Source: Microbacteriaceae bacterium (GTDB taxonomy: Bacteria; Actinomycetota; Actinomycetes; Actinomycetales; Microbacteriaceae). From it: a stretch of 64,000 nt of DNA. Position 1 is the first letter of the stretch, and each line of letters opens with the position of its first letter. Location: NCBI GenBank assembly GCA_024645175.1, contig JAHEGB010000001.1:1-64000 (forward strand), read 5' to 3'. The notes under the pieces were generated by a model. That model had not been told where the DNA came from. It did not search any database and was given only the letters and a program-made list of their open reading frames with translations. Shown piece by piece: positions 29,576-39,860 of the stretch. The translations under genes and the position numbers were made by a program.

Positions 29576-30988
29576 ATGCACTCAACGCATTTGTTGAACG
29601 AGCTCAGCGCTTTAGACCTGTCGCGCTGGCAATTCGGCCTAACCACCGTCTATCACTTCTTGTTTGTGCCATTGACTATCGGAATGGTCTTGCTGGTCGC
29701 AATCATGCAAACCATTTGGTACAAAACAGACAACGAAAAGTGGCTAAAGCTGACCAAGCTCTTCGGAAAGCTGTTTCTCATTAACTTTGCTCTCGGTGTC
29801 GTAACTGGCATAGTGCAGGAATTCCAGTTCGGAATGAACTGGTCTGCCTATTCTCGATTCGTTGGTGACATCTTCGGAGCGCCGCTTGCTATGGAGGGGT
29901 TGCTCGCGTTCTTCTTCGAATCGACGTTTATCGGTCTATGGATCTTCGGTTGGGATCGACTATCGAAGAAACTTCACCTGGTGACAATTTGGATGACAGC
30001 ACTTGGAGTGATTCTCTCTGCGTACTTCATTCTTGCCGCCAATTCATTCATGCAGAACCCGGTTGGCTTCGAATTCAACGAGGCTAAGAACCGAGCCGAG
30101 CTCGTAGACATCGGGGCTGTGCTCACTAACATCGTTGCCCTAAACCAATTTCCGCACACAATCACCGCATCGATCATGTTTGCCGGTGCAGTCATGGTCG
30201 GAGTGTCGGCCTACCACCTTAAGAGATTGCAATTCGTTGACACAATGCGCACAAGCCTTCGATTCGGACTTTGGACCGTTATCGCTGGTGGGGCCGGAAC
30301 CGTTTTGACAGGTGATGGACTCGGATTGGCGATGGTTCAGACTCAGCCAATGAAAATGGCCGCTGCTGAAGCCCTTTACAACACCAGCAATAACGCAAGT
30401 TTCTCGATTTTCACGCTTGGCACACCAGACGGAAAAAGCGAATTGTTTTCAATTCGAATTCCAAACCTGCTTTCTTTCTTGTCTACCCACACTTTTGATG
30501 GTCAAGTAGAGGGCCTAAATGATCTTCAAGCTCAATACACGGCAGCTTTCGGTGCTGGCGACTACATGCCAGTTATCTGGATCACATACTGGGCATTCCG
30601 CTGGATGATTGGTCTAGGTTTCCTATCGGTCATAATCGCCGCCGTTGGCCTCTGGATGACTCGCAAGGGCAACCTCAACCTGCCTAAGTGGGCTTGGAAT
30701 GTCGCAATTTGGGCATCACCGATTCCGGTTCTTGCAATCTCACTCGGCTGGATGTTCACCGAGATGGGTCGCCAGCCATGGATCGTTTTTAGCTTGCTCA
30801 AAACTGCAGACGCTGTATCGCCAGGCATCAACGGTGTCGATGTGTTGATTTCGTTGATCGCTTTCACCGCCATCTATGGAGTTCTGGCAATTATCGAACT
30901 CAAGTTGTTCTTGAAGGCCGCGCAAACTGGCCCTGTTTCAGAAGTTTCTGAGAAGAGCGACTCTGAACAATTGACCGTGGCTTACTAA
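29576..30988 (+). CDS. cydA: Cytochrome bd ubiquinol oxidase subunit I
   Basis: SRWQFGLTTVYHFLFVPLTIG, EMGRQPW; 470 aa. Confidence 0.97.
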   Translation: MHSTHLLNELSALDLSRWQFGLTTVYHFLFVPLTIGMVLLVAIMQTIWYKTDNEKWLKLTKLFGKLFLINFALGVVTGIVQEFQFGMNWSAYSRFVGDIFGAPLAMEGLLAFFFESTFIGLWIFGWDRLSKKLHLVTIWMTALGVILSAYFILAANSFMQNPVGFEFNEAKNRAELVDIGAVLTNIVALNQFPHTITASIMFAGAVMVGVSAYHLKRLQFVDTMRTSLRFGLWTVIAGGAGTVLTGDGLGLAMVQTQPMKMAAAEALYNTSNNASFSIFTLGTPDGKSELFSIRIPNLLSFLSTHTFDGQVEGLNDLQAQYTAAFGAGDYMPVIWITYWAFRWMIGLGFLSVIIAAVGLWMTRKGNLNLPKWAWNVAIWASPIPVLAISLGWMFTEMGRQPWIVFSLLKTADAVSPGINGVDVLISLIAFTAIYGVLAIIELKLFLKAAQTGPVSEVSEKSDSEQLTVAY

Positions 30989-31005
30989 GAAACCAGGAGA
31001 TAACA

Positions 31006-32010
31006 ATGCAAATTCAAGATATTTGGTTCCTAATTGTTGGGTTCCTTTTCATTGGCTACTTCGTGCTCGATGGTTTCGACTTCGGTGTCGGAATGTCACT
31101 TCCGTTTCTTGGCAAAGATGACACAGACCGTCGTGTGCTGATCAACACAATCGGCCCGGTTTGGGATCTCAACGAAACTTGGGTGCTTGTTGCGGGTGCA
31201 AGCCTGTTCGCCGCTTTTCCTGAGTGGTATGCGTCGCTATTCAGCGGCTTCTATTTGCCGCTGTTGCTCATTTTGCTTGCGCTCATCGCTCGCGGTGTTG
31301 CTTTTGAATATCGCGGCAAGGGGCAAACATTGCGATGGAAGTCAACATTCGACTGGATGATTGTCGTCGGCTCAGTTGTTCCGGCGCTGCTCTGGGGTGT
31401 TGCTTTCGCAAACATCGTTCAGGGTGTTCCTTTGAATGAAGACCACATTTACACCGGAACGCTCTTCACCCTGCTGAACCCATACGGGTTGCTTGGTGGT
31501 TTGGTAACTCTTATCTTGTTCTGGTTGCACGGGTTGATTTTCATAACGCTAAAGACCGAAGGTGACATCAAGGCTCGTGCTCGCGCAATAGCCATCAAGG
31601 TTGGTGTGGTCTGCACTGTTCTAGCTGCGACATTCTTGCTCTGGACAGTCTTTGCTCACTTCTCAATTCTTGGATTGGCTTTGACGGCTGTGGCAGCGCT
31701 CTCGCTGGTCGCCGCTCAGGTTGCCAACATCAAGAATCGCGATGGAATTGCCTTTGCTCTGCTCGTGGTGACAATCATTACGGCGGTTGGATCTTTGTTC
31801 GCAGCGTTGTTTCCAAACGTGTTTCCTTCAACGACCAACGCGGCTTTCAGCCTGACTGTCGACAACGCTCGGTCGAGTGATTACACCCTCGGAGTCATGA
31901 GTTGGGTGGCTGCCATTATGTTGCCTTTGGTGCTTGCCTATCAAGGTTGGACATACTGGGTATTCAAGAAGCGCGTAAGCCGCAAGTCGATTCCTGCTGG
32001 TTCGCACTAG
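31006..32010 (+). CDS. cydB: Cytochrome bd ubiquinol oxidase subunit II
   Basis: IWFLIVGFLFIGYFVLDGFDFGVGM, GPVWDLNETWVLVAGASLFAAFPEWY. Confidence 0.97.
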   Translation: MQIQDIWFLIVGFLFIGYFVLDGFDFGVGMSLPFLGKDDTDRRVLINTIGPVWDLNETWVLVAGASLFAAFPEWYASLFSGFYLPLLLILLALIARGVAFEYRGKGQTLRWKSTFDWMIVVGSVVPALLWGVAFANIVQGVPLNEDHIYTGTLFTLLNPYGLLGGLVTLILFWLHGLIFITLKTEGDIKARARAIAIKVGVVCTVLAATFLLWTVFAHFSILGLALTAVAALSLVAAQVANIKNRDGIAFALLVVTIITAVGSLFAALFPNVFPSTTNAAFSLTVDNARSSDYTLGVMSWVAAIMLPLVLAYQGWTYWVFKKRVSRKSIPAGSH

Positions 32011-32045
32011 GTTGAATCTGAAGCGCGACAGACAAGGGAGCAAGC

Positions 32046-33494
32046 ATTAAGCCGTTTGACCCTCGTCTGTTGCGCGAAGCAAAGGCGGCCCGTTGGTTTT
32101 TTGCCGGCGTGGTCGTCTTTGCCTTGCTAGGCACTTTGAGCACAATCGGCTTTGCATTTGAGTTAACCCAGCTGGTTGTGAATTCGCCCGCTGCGAATGG
32201 CTGGTTGGCTCTAGGTGCGGCAGCGGTTAAAGCCGCAAGCATGATTGGCCAGGAGTGGTTCTCGGCAATCGCTGCCAACCGCGTGAAGTCCCAGCTTCGC
32301 TCTCGGCTGCTGGATCAAATAACAGAAGCAAACAGCACGTGGATTTCTAGGCAGAACACTTCAGAGTTGCAACTTCTACTGACGACCGGTCTCGATTCTC
32401 TCGACGCATATTTCGCGAAGTTCTTGCCGCAAATTGTTTATACCGCGTTTGCAATGCCTATCTATGTTCTCGTCATCTTCACTCAGGATGCACTAAGCGC
32501 TTTAACAATTCTGGTCACGATGCCACTAATTCCGCTTTTTATGGTCTTTATCGGTTGGGCTACAGCGAAGGTTCAAGCCAGGCAATTGGCCTCGCTCACT
32601 GCTCTTTCGGCACACTTCGCAGACGCGATTCGAGGCATAACAACTCTCAGGGTGTTTGGCAGGGCAGAGGCCCAGGTTGAGATCATGCGCGCAAACAGCG
32701 AGCAACATCGAAAGCGAACAATGAAGGTTCTCTCGGTGTCATTTCTTTCAGGTTTTGCTCTCGAATTGATTGCGAGTCTGGCGGTTGCTCTAGTCGCAGT
32801 GTCTATCGGGCTTCGACTTATCGATGGCACCATCACGCTGGCTGCCGGCCTTCTCGTGCTTGTTCTCGCCCCCGACGCTTACTTGCCACTTCGCATGATT
32901 GGTGCCAATTTTCACGCTTCGGCCGATGGCGTTGCAGCGATTCAGCGAACTTTTGTGCTCATCGATTCTCTTGCTGAAACGAATTCGCTGCGAACGGCTC
33001 AGAAAGTTCAGCCCATCCCTGGTCAATTGCTCGTGCTGAGTGGCCCATCGGGCTCGGGAAAGACAACAGCTCTGAAGGCACTGATAAATCAAAAGACCGC
33101 TTGGATGCCCCAGGGTTCGGTTTTGCTTGAAGGCACAGTGCGCTCAAACATCGTCGGCCCTGGCTCTTATGATCAAGATTTGCTCGAACGGGCAACACGG
33201 CTTGCTGTGCTCGATGATCTCGATTTCGAACTCGAAGTGGGCGCGAGCTTCGCAAACATTTCAGGTGGGCAATTGCAACGTGTGGCCCTTGCCCGCGCGT
33301 TCTACCGGGCGTTAGCGAAGGAATGTTCGACCATTCTGCTAGACGAACCTAGCTCGGCGATTGACTCAGGGAGAGCAGAGCGGGTAGCCAACGCATTGGC
33401 AGAGCTAGCTCGCGAAGGCTTCGCTGTTGTCGTCGTTTCTCACCAGAGCAATTTGATTCAAGCCGCAGACAAAGTAATCGAGCTGGCCAAGTGA
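32046..33494 (+). CDS. cydD: Thiol reductant ABC exporter subunit CydD (probable ATT start)
   Basis: ABC exporter: Walker A GPSGSGKTT, signature ISGGQLQRVALARAF, Walker B TILLDEPSSAID; ATT at 32046 preceded by GGGAG at 5 nt, N-terminus (I/M)KPFDPRLLREAKAAR. Confidence 0.9.
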   Translation: MKPFDPRLLREAKAARWFFAGVVVFALLGTLSTIGFAFELTQLVVNSPAANGWLALGAAAVKAASMIGQEWFSAIAANRVKSQLRSRLLDQITEANSTWISRQNTSELQLLLTTGLDSLDAYFAKFLPQIVYTAFAMPIYVLVIFTQDALSALTILVTMPLIPLFMVFIGWATAKVQARQLASLTALSAHFADAIRGITTLRVFGRAEAQVEIMRANSEQHRKRTMKVLSVSFLSGFALELIASLAVALVAVSIGLRLIDGTITLAAGLLVLVLAPDAYLPLRMIGANFHASADGVAAIQRTFVLIDSLAETNSLRTAQKVQPIPGQLLVLSGPSGSGKTTALKALINQKTAWMPQGSVLLEGTVRSNIVGPGSYDQDLLERATRLAVLDDLDFELEVGASFANISGGQLQRVALARAFYRALAKECSTILLDEPSSAIDSGRAERVANALAELAREGFAVVVVSHQSNLIQAADKVIELAK

Positions 33495-35116
33495 AGAAAC
33501 AAATCGAATTTGGGTTGCCAAGAAGCCAGAAGTATCTAACCTCGCTTCTAGTGTCAGTCGTGCAAGGCCTCTCGGCGGTTGCTTTGCTCGCGACTTCAGC
33601 TTGGTTGATTTCTAGGGCAGCGCAGCAGCCCGCAATTATGTATCTCTCGATTGCAATTGTTGGCGTCAGAACTTTTGCCCTTGCCCGCGCAAGTCTTCGA
33701 TATGCAGAGCGCTGGCTCTCGCACGATGCAGTATTGCGCGAGACCGGCAATCGTCGAGCAGCGGTCTTTAGTCGCATGATTGACTTTGCTCCAGCAGGCT
33801 TCGGCAAGCAGTCGATTTCTGATCTTGGCACTCGAGTTGTTGCCGATGTCGAAGAGACTCAGAATCTAGGGCTGCGTGTGATCTCGCCCCTAATTCAATC
33901 TGTTGTTGTGTCATTGATTTCGACAATTGTTTTCGCATTTATGCTTCCTGCAGCGGCCGGGGTAATGAGCTCTCTGCTACTGCTCGCGTTCGTGGTGGCC
34001 TTGCCATTGTCTGCGCTAATTGCTGGACGGGCAGATTCACAGAGCGCCAGTGAGCGGGCACAGTTGGCCACAAAGACTGGGCGGCTGCTCGAAAACTTGG
34101 AATTATTGAACGCCTATGGCTGGACGCCCCATGCATTCGAAGACATTGAATCGGCCCAAACCGCTTTGGCCAAATCGTCGCGACTTCAAGCTATTTCGCT
34201 GGGTTTTGCGCAAGCGATCTTTAGTTTCGGTGCAGCGGCTTCGGCGGTGGTGGCGGCCGTCATAGGCGCTTCCGAGATTGCAAACAATCATTACGATGCG
34301 GTTATGTTGGCGGTTTTTGCTTTGCTACCGTTAGCCGTTTTTGACGTCGCATCGGCAGCGCAGCCAATAATTGGTGTCTGGCAGCGCTACCGAGCCAGTG
34401 CCGACCGGTTGATTGAGGTTGTCGAGCGCGAGCTGCCAGACGAGCTTAAGTTCGCTGGCACAAACGACATGGCTGAGTTAAAAACGTTGGAGTTAATTGG
34501 TGCTGAGGCGGGTTATCCGGGCAGTGAAAGTGTGCTTCGAAACTTCAGTCTCAAGATCAAACGCGGCGAGGTAATTGCTTTAGTTGGGCCGAGCGGTTCA
34601 GGCAAGAGCACGATTGCTTTGCTGATGGCTGGCTTGCTCAAATTGCGCATGGGAGATCTAAAACTGAATGGAATCTCGGCCGATGACTTGTCTGTAGCTT
34701 CGATTCGCAAACAAGTTGGTTACCTCGAACAGAATGCAGCGATCTTTAACTCGTCGGTTCGGGTTAATCTCAAAATCGCAAATCCAGATGCGACAGATGA
34801 TGAGTTGATTTCTGTCTTGAGAAGTGTTTCGCTTTGGTCGATGTTCTCGAAGCGTGAAGGTCTAGACACGGTCGTTGGTGAGCGTGGCGTGCTGATCTCT
34901 GGCGGCGAAGCACAGCGACTCGCTTTGGCTAGAGCGCTGCTTGCTGACTTCACGCTTATCTTGCTCGACGAGCCAACCGCAAATGTTGACGAAGCTCAGA
35001 GCATGAGCCTGGTCAAAGAACTCATCGAAGTCGCCAAAGGTAACCAACGCATGCTGGTCTTGATAACGCACGACAACAAGCTGGCAGAACTTGCAGATCG
35101 AAAAATTGAGCTCTAA
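33491..35116 (+). CDS. cydC: Thiol reductant ABC exporter subunit CydC
   Basis: GPSGSGKST, ISGGEAQRLALARALLAD, ILLDEPTANVDE; overlaps cydD by 4 nt. Confidence 0.94.
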   Translation: MKKQIEFGLPRSQKYLTSLLVSVVQGLSAVALLATSAWLISRAAQQPAIMYLSIAIVGVRTFALARASLRYAERWLSHDAVLRETGNRRAAVFSRMIDFAPAGFGKQSISDLGTRVVADVEETQNLGLRVISPLIQSVVVSLISTIVFAFMLPAAAGVMSSLLLLAFVVALPLSALIAGRADSQSASERAQLATKTGRLLENLELLNAYGWTPHAFEDIESAQTALAKSSRLQAISLGFAQAIFSFGAAASAVVAAVIGASEIANNHYDAVMLAVFALLPLAVFDVASAAQPIIGVWQRYRASADRLIEVVERELPDELKFAGTNDMAELKTLELIGAEAGYPGSESVLRNFSLKIKRGEVIALVGPSGSGKSTIALLMAGLLKLRMGDLKLNGISADDLSVASIRKQVGYLEQNAAIFNSSVRVNLKIANPDATDDELISVLRSVSLWSMFSKREGLDTVVGERGVLISGGEAQRLALARALLADFTLILLDEPTANVDEAQSMSLVKELIEVAKGNQRMLVLITHDNKLAELADRKIEL

Positions 35117-35895
35117 CGAATTGGCGAGCTAAGCAGACGCAGTCTTTTGCTAAATGCTTCAACGTGTGTAGCGGGTGCAAGAGGCCCGCCGAGGTCTATC
35201 CATGATTCAACAGGTCGAATCGCCTGCAGGCTGCTGAGCATCCAAACCTCGGTTTCAACTAGATCTGCCGGCTTCGCCTTTTCGATTCTGGTCTGCAAGC
35301 CCATTTGCTCTGCGATTGAAAAAACTTCGCGCCTGGTCACGCTATCTAGCCAGGTTGTCTCTGGCCCCGGTGCGCAGAGCACATCGCCTCGCCACCAGAC
35401 AATTGCACTGAGCGCACCTTCGGCGATGTGGCCAGAGTCGCTCAAGAGCACGGCTTCGTCTGCACCGAGCATGTTGGCGCGTCGTCTAAGTTGCAGGCCG
35501 AGGCTAAGGTCTGGGCCCTTAACTAGCGGGTTAGCGCGAGGGTCTGCCTCAGGAAACGTCCAGAGCACGGCAGGACCGAGAGCCTCGGGAGCCTCGCGCA
35601 ATCTGAGGTGCAACTGAGCGCCAACCGGCTGGTCGGTGTGCAGCTCAATTCGAGGAAACCAGCGGCCTTCAAGTGGCAGTTCGGCGATGACCAGTTCGAA
35701 GAACGGCTGCAGTTCAGAGGTTTGATCTGGCGAGAGATTGCTAACCCAGGCGCTGAAACGGTCGAAGTGCAGATCCAGATTTCTGGCCCGGCCGTCTTCA
35801 ACTAAGAAGCTATCGGCGACAGCGAGTTGAGTGCCAAGGCTAATCGGCACTTCAAAAAGGCCCTGCGACCCGAATCGCATTAGTTCGCTTGTCAT
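35113..35895 (-). CDS. pabC: Aminotransferase class IV (probable aminodeoxychorismate lyase)
   Basis: KGPDLSLGLQLRRRANMLGADEAVLLSDSGHIAEGALSAIVWW; divergent from pabB. Confidence 0.82.
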   Translation of the reverse strand: MTSELMRFGSQGLFEVPISLGTQLAVADSFLVEDGRARNLDLHFDRFSAWVSNLSPDQTSELQPFFELVIAELPLEGRWFPRIELHTDQPVGAQLHLRLREAPEALGPAVLWTFPEADPRANPLVKGPDLSLGLQLRRRANMLGADEAVLLSDSGHIAEGALSAIVWWRGDVLCAPGPETTWLDSVTRREVFSIAEQMGLQTRIEKAKPADLVETEVWMLSSLQAIRPVESWIDLGGPLAPATHVEAFSKRLRLLSSPIR

Positions 35896-35930
35896 CTCAC
35901 TCCTTTCGCCTGTTGTCTAATCTAATAGTC

Positions 35931-37235
35931 GTGCCAATCTTCGTTGCCGACCTTAACGGTTGGGTGCATCCAGCAGATGTTTTCATCTCGCTGCACTCAA
36001 GCGACGAAAACGCATTTTGGCTAGATCGTGAGATTCACGCGACCGAGCCATTCAGCGTCATCGGAGCATCTTCTGAAGTGCTCAGCGATGACCAAGATTT
36101 TTCAGTGCTAAGGGCGGCGTTGAAGCCGCAAATTCAAGTTGAGCTGCCGTTCGCATTTAGACCCGGATTAGTTGGCTACGTGAGCTATGACGGAATATCT
36201 AAATTTCTGCAAATAGACCGAGCAATGGTTTTCGATCACGAAAACAAGATGATGTATTTCATCGGCGAGTTTGAAACTCAAGAACAGTTTGATGCTTGGC
36301 ACCATGCCGCACTGCTCAGGCTCGCACTCTGCGGAGGCGAGCAGGCGGCCTATCGAATGAACAACCAGCCGCTTGCAGCTAGTTCTAGTCGAGTGCGTCA
36401 TCTTGACGAGGAGTATCTCGCTCTCATCGAAGCCGCGCAATCGCACATTGCTTCTGGCGATGTTTATCAGCTGTGCCTCACCAACCAAATTGAAATGCAA
36501 GTCAACGGTGACTCGCTTCTGACTTTCTTGCAACTGCGCGAAATCAACCCGGCACCATTTGCTGCTTATCTAAAATTTGGCGACCAGAAGATTATTTCTT
36601 CTTCACCCGAGCAGTTCATCCGTGTTGATGAAAGCAATTTGATTTCGTCAAAGCCAATCAAGGGCACCCGTCGCCGTGATGCCGACCCTGCCATCGATAA
36701 GCAGCTTGCCGAGGAGCTGCGAAATGACGAAAAGGAACGCGCCGAGAATCTGATGATTGTCGACTTGATGAGAAACGATTTCGGCAGGGTGGCAGAGCCC
36801 GATTCGGTTCAGGTTGAGAAACTTTTCGATGTCGAAAGTTATGCCTCGGTTCACCAGCTGGTGAGCACTGTAAAAGCCAAGCTTGCGCAGGGTTTCACAG
36901 CGGTTGATGCCTTCGCAGCGGCTTTTCCGGGTGGGTCGATGACCGGAGCGCCGAAACACAGGGCCATGCAAATCATCGAGCAGCTCGAGGTAAAAGGCGC
37001 AGAGACCGGTCGTGGCGTCTACTCTGGCGCAATTGGCTATCTCACTCACGCGGGCGTTGCCGACTTCTCGATGACCATTCGAACCCTGGTTGTAGAGGGG
37101 CTGAATGCAACCATCGGCGTGGGTGGAGGCATCACAATCGATAGCGTTGCTGAACTAGAGCTAGAAGAGACCAAGTTGAAGGCCGCCGCTCTGCTTCGCG
37201 TGCTCGGCTCGCCAGATCCGTGGGCTAAGGGCTAA
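35931..37235 (+). CDS. pabB: Anthranilate/aminodeoxychorismate synthase component I
   Basis: SSSPEQFIRV, KPIKGTRRR, AFPGGSMTGAPKHRAMQIIEQLE, GRGVYSGAIGYL; GTG start chosen. Confidence 0.92.
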   Translation: MPIFVADLNGWVHPADVFISLHSSDENAFWLDREIHATEPFSVIGASSEVLSDDQDFSVLRAALKPQIQVELPFAFRPGLVGYVSYDGISKFLQIDRAMVFDHENKMMYFIGEFETQEQFDAWHHAALLRLALCGGEQAAYRMNNQPLAASSSRVRHLDEEYLALIEAAQSHIASGDVYQLCLTNQIEMQVNGDSLLTFLQLREINPAPFAAYLKFGDQKIISSSPEQFIRVDESNLISSKPIKGTRRRDADPAIDKQLAEELRNDEKERAENLMIVDLMRNDFGRVAEPDSVQVEKLFDVESYASVHQLVSTVKAKLAQGFTAVDAFAAAFPGGSMTGAPKHRAMQIIEQLEVKGAETGRGVYSGAIGYLTHAGVADFSMTIRTLVVEGLNATIGVGGGITIDSVAELELEETKLKAAALLRVLGSPDPWAKG

Positions 37236-37282
37236 TAACCCACAGTGCCAGATTCGCGGGCTCAGGGCCATTCGCCCACGGT
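37211..37282 (+). repeat. Imperfect 36-bp tandem duplication across the pabB stop codon
   Basis: Copies at 37211-37246 and 37247-37282, 28/36 identical, directly abutting. Confidence 0.85.
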
Positions 37283-37310
37283 GCTCGGTGCGATTGGTAA
37301 TCTTGACCAG

Positions 37311-39797
37311 ATGTCTGAGCAAACAAACAACAACGAGTCTGAATACGACGTATTCGCCATTCAAGAGCGATGGCTTCCGGTCTGGGACGAGCTAAAGCCG
37401 TTCAATTCTGGAATTGAGGGCGACCCACGCCCGAAGAAATATGTTCTCGACATGTTTCCTTACCCATCTGGCGACCTGCACATGGGGCACGCAGAGGCCT
37501 ATGCACTTGGCGACGTAATCTCGCGCTACTGGGCGCAAAAAGGCTTCAACGTCATGCACCCGATTGGCTGGGACTCATTTGGTCTGCCAGCCGAAAACGC
37601 GGCAATCAAGCGTGGCCTCGACCCAAAGGGTTGGACATACGACAACATCGCTCAGCAGCGCGCTTCAATGCGCCGTTATGCGTGCTCGTTCGACTGGGAT
37701 CGCGTCTTGGTCACAAGCGACCCGATCTATTACCGCTGGAACCAGTGGCTCTTTCTTGAGTTCTATAACAAGGGTCTTGCATACCGCAAAAACTCGAACG
37801 TGAACTGGTGCCCAAGTTGCCAAACCGTTCTTGCAAACGAGCAGGTTGTTCAAGGTCTTTGCGAGCGCTGTGACAGCGTCGTAACCAAGAAAGCGCTGAC
37901 TCAGTGGTATTTCAAAGTCACCGACTATGCAGATCGTCTCTTGGATGATCTCGACACTCTTGAGGGCAGCTGGCCGTCAAAGGTGCTCACGATGCAGCGC
38001 AACTGGATCGGCCGCTCAAGGGGTGCAGAAGTTCAGTTTGAAATCGAAGGTCGCAGCGAACCGGTTTCTGTTTATACAACTCGACCAGACACGCTTTATG
38101 GTGCGACCTTCATGGTCGTTGCTGCAGACAGCGATCTTGCCGCCGAACTCGCAGCGATGTCTTCGCCAGAAGTGCGCATGCAGTTTCAGGCTTACCTAGA
38201 CGAGGTCAAGAAGTCGAACGACATTGAGCGTCTGGCCACAGACCGCAAGAAGACCGGCATTGAACTAGGCATGCACGCCATCAACCCGCTGAGCGGCGAG
38301 CGTTTGCCAATCTGGGCCTCTGACTATGTGCTTGCCGACTACGGCACCGGCGCGATCATGGCTGTTCCGGCCCACGACGACCGCGACTACGAGTTCGCAA
38401 AGGCCTTCGACCTGCCGATTCGCCAGGTTGTCGACACTGGCGAGGGCAACCCATCGGTGATTGGTTTTGCAACCGTCGGCGAAGGAACCCTGGTCAACTC
38501 AGGCCCGCTCGATGGGCTCGGCAAGAAAGACGCAATCGCCAAGGCGATCGAGATTTTGGCGCAGCAGGGCAAGGGCAAAGCGGCCAAGAACTTTAGATTG
38601 CGCGACTGGCTAATCTCACGTCAGCGTTACTGGGGAACCCCGATTCCGATCATTCACTGCGACAGCTGCGGCGAAGTGCCTGTACCAGCAGATCAGTTGC
38701 CGGTCGAATTGCCTTCGGCCGAAGGTCTAGACCTAAAGCCAAAGGGAACCTCGCCGCTCGGTGGAGCAGTCGACTGGGTAAACGTGAAGTGCCCGAAGTG
38801 CGGTGCTGACGCAAAGCGCGACACAGACACCATGGATACCTTCGTTGATTCGTCTTGGTACTTCTTGCGTTTCTTGTCACCAAAGTCTGAAGAAGTTGCC
38901 TTTCCGAAAGACGCGGCAGGCGAGTGGGCTCCGGTTGACCAGTATGTCGGTGGAGTGACCCACGCAATTCTGCACCTTTTGTATGCACGCTTCTTCACAA
39001 AGGTTCTGCATGACCTAGGTCACGTCGATTTCGAAGAACCATTCACTCGATTACTTAACCAGGGCATGGTTCTCATGAATGGTTCGGCAATGTCTAAGTC
39101 GCGCGGAAACCTCGTGACTCTTAGCAGCCAGCTTGATGAGCACGGCGTTGACGCAATTCGTCTAACCATGGCTTTTGCTGGCCCACCAGAAGACGACATC
39201 GACTGGGCTGACGTTTCACCGGCCGGCTCGGCAAAGTTCTTGGCTCGCGCCTGGCGTGCGGCAAACGACGTTGAATCTGCGGTTGGCGTCGACTTCTCTG
39301 CCGGAAACAAAGAACTTCGCAAGGCGACCCACTCGTTCTTGCGCGATTTCGCACCGGCTATCGAAGGTTTCAAGTTCAACGTCGGTGTTGCCAAGATCAT
39401 GGAGCTTGTCAACGCGCTGCGCAAGGCTATCGACGGCGCTGCCGGCGCTGCAGACCCAGCTGTTCGCGAAGCTGCTGAAGTTGTGGCTAAGGCTCTGTCA
39501 CTGTTTGCGCCTTATACGGCAGAAGACATGTGGGCGAAGCTAGGTCATCAACCAGGCGTCGCTCTCGCCGGATTACAAGAGGCCGACACTTCACTTCTCG
39601 TCGAGAGCTCAGTTACGGCCGTTGTTCAGGTTGACGGAAAACTTCGCGACAAGTTTGAGGTTTCTGTCGATGTGACCGAAGCAGAGTTGCGCGAATTGGC
39701 CTTCGAATCTGAAAACGTCAAACGTGCGATCGGCGACAAAGAAGTAGCGAACGTCATTATTCGGGCGCCAAAACTTGTAAACATCGCAACCAAGTAA
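37311..39797 (+). CDS. leuS: Leucine--tRNA ligase
   Basis: [43 protein letters not shown]. Confidence 0.97.
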   Translation: MSEQTNNNESEYDVFAIQERWLPVWDELKPFNSGIEGDPRPKKYVLDMFPYPSGDLHMGHAEAYALGDVISRYWAQKGFNVMHPIGWDSFGLPAENAAIKRGLDPKGWTYDNIAQQRASMRRYACSFDWDRVLVTSDPIYYRWNQWLFLEFYNKGLAYRKNSNVNWCPSCQTVLANEQVVQGLCERCDSVVTKKALTQWYFKVTDYADRLLDDLDTLEGSWPSKVLTMQRNWIGRSRGAEVQFEIEGRSEPVSVYTTRPDTLYGATFMVVAADSDLAAELAAMSSPEVRMQFQAYLDEVKKSNDIERLATDRKKTGIELGMHAINPLSGERLPIWASDYVLADYGTGAIMAVPAHDDRDYEFAKAFDLPIRQVVDTGEGNPSVIGFATVGEGTLVNSGPLDGLGKKDAIAKAIEILAQQGKGKAAKNFRLRDWLISRQRYWGTPIPIIHCDSCGEVPVPADQLPVELPSAEGLDLKPKGTSPLGGAVDWVNVKCPKCGADAKRDTDTMDTFVDSSWYFLRFLSPKSEEVAFPKDAAGEWAPVDQYVGGVTHAILHLLYARFFTKVLHDLGHVDFEEPFTRLLNQGMVLMNGSAMSKSRGNLVTLSSQLDEHGVDAIRLTMAFAGPPEDDIDWADVSPAGSAKFLARAWRAANDVESAVGVDFSAGNKELRKATHSFLRDFAPAIEGFKFNVGVAKIMELVNALRKAIDGAAGAADPAVREAAEVVAKALSLFAPYTAEDMWAKLGHQPGVALAGLQEADTSLLVESSVTAVVQVDGKLRDKFEVSVDVTEAELRELAFESENVKRAIGDKEVANVIIRAPKLVNIATK

Positions 39798-39819
39798 TTA
39801 GTTTTCAACAGAACTAGCA

Positions 39820-39857
39820 AGCCACCTCATACAGGATTGAGGTGGCTCTAGTTTTTT
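39820..39857 (+). terminator. Rho-independent terminator after leuS
   Basis: GCCACCTCA-tacaggat-TGAGGTGGC followed by TCTAGTTTTTT. Confidence 0.85.
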
Positions 39858-39860
39858 GTG

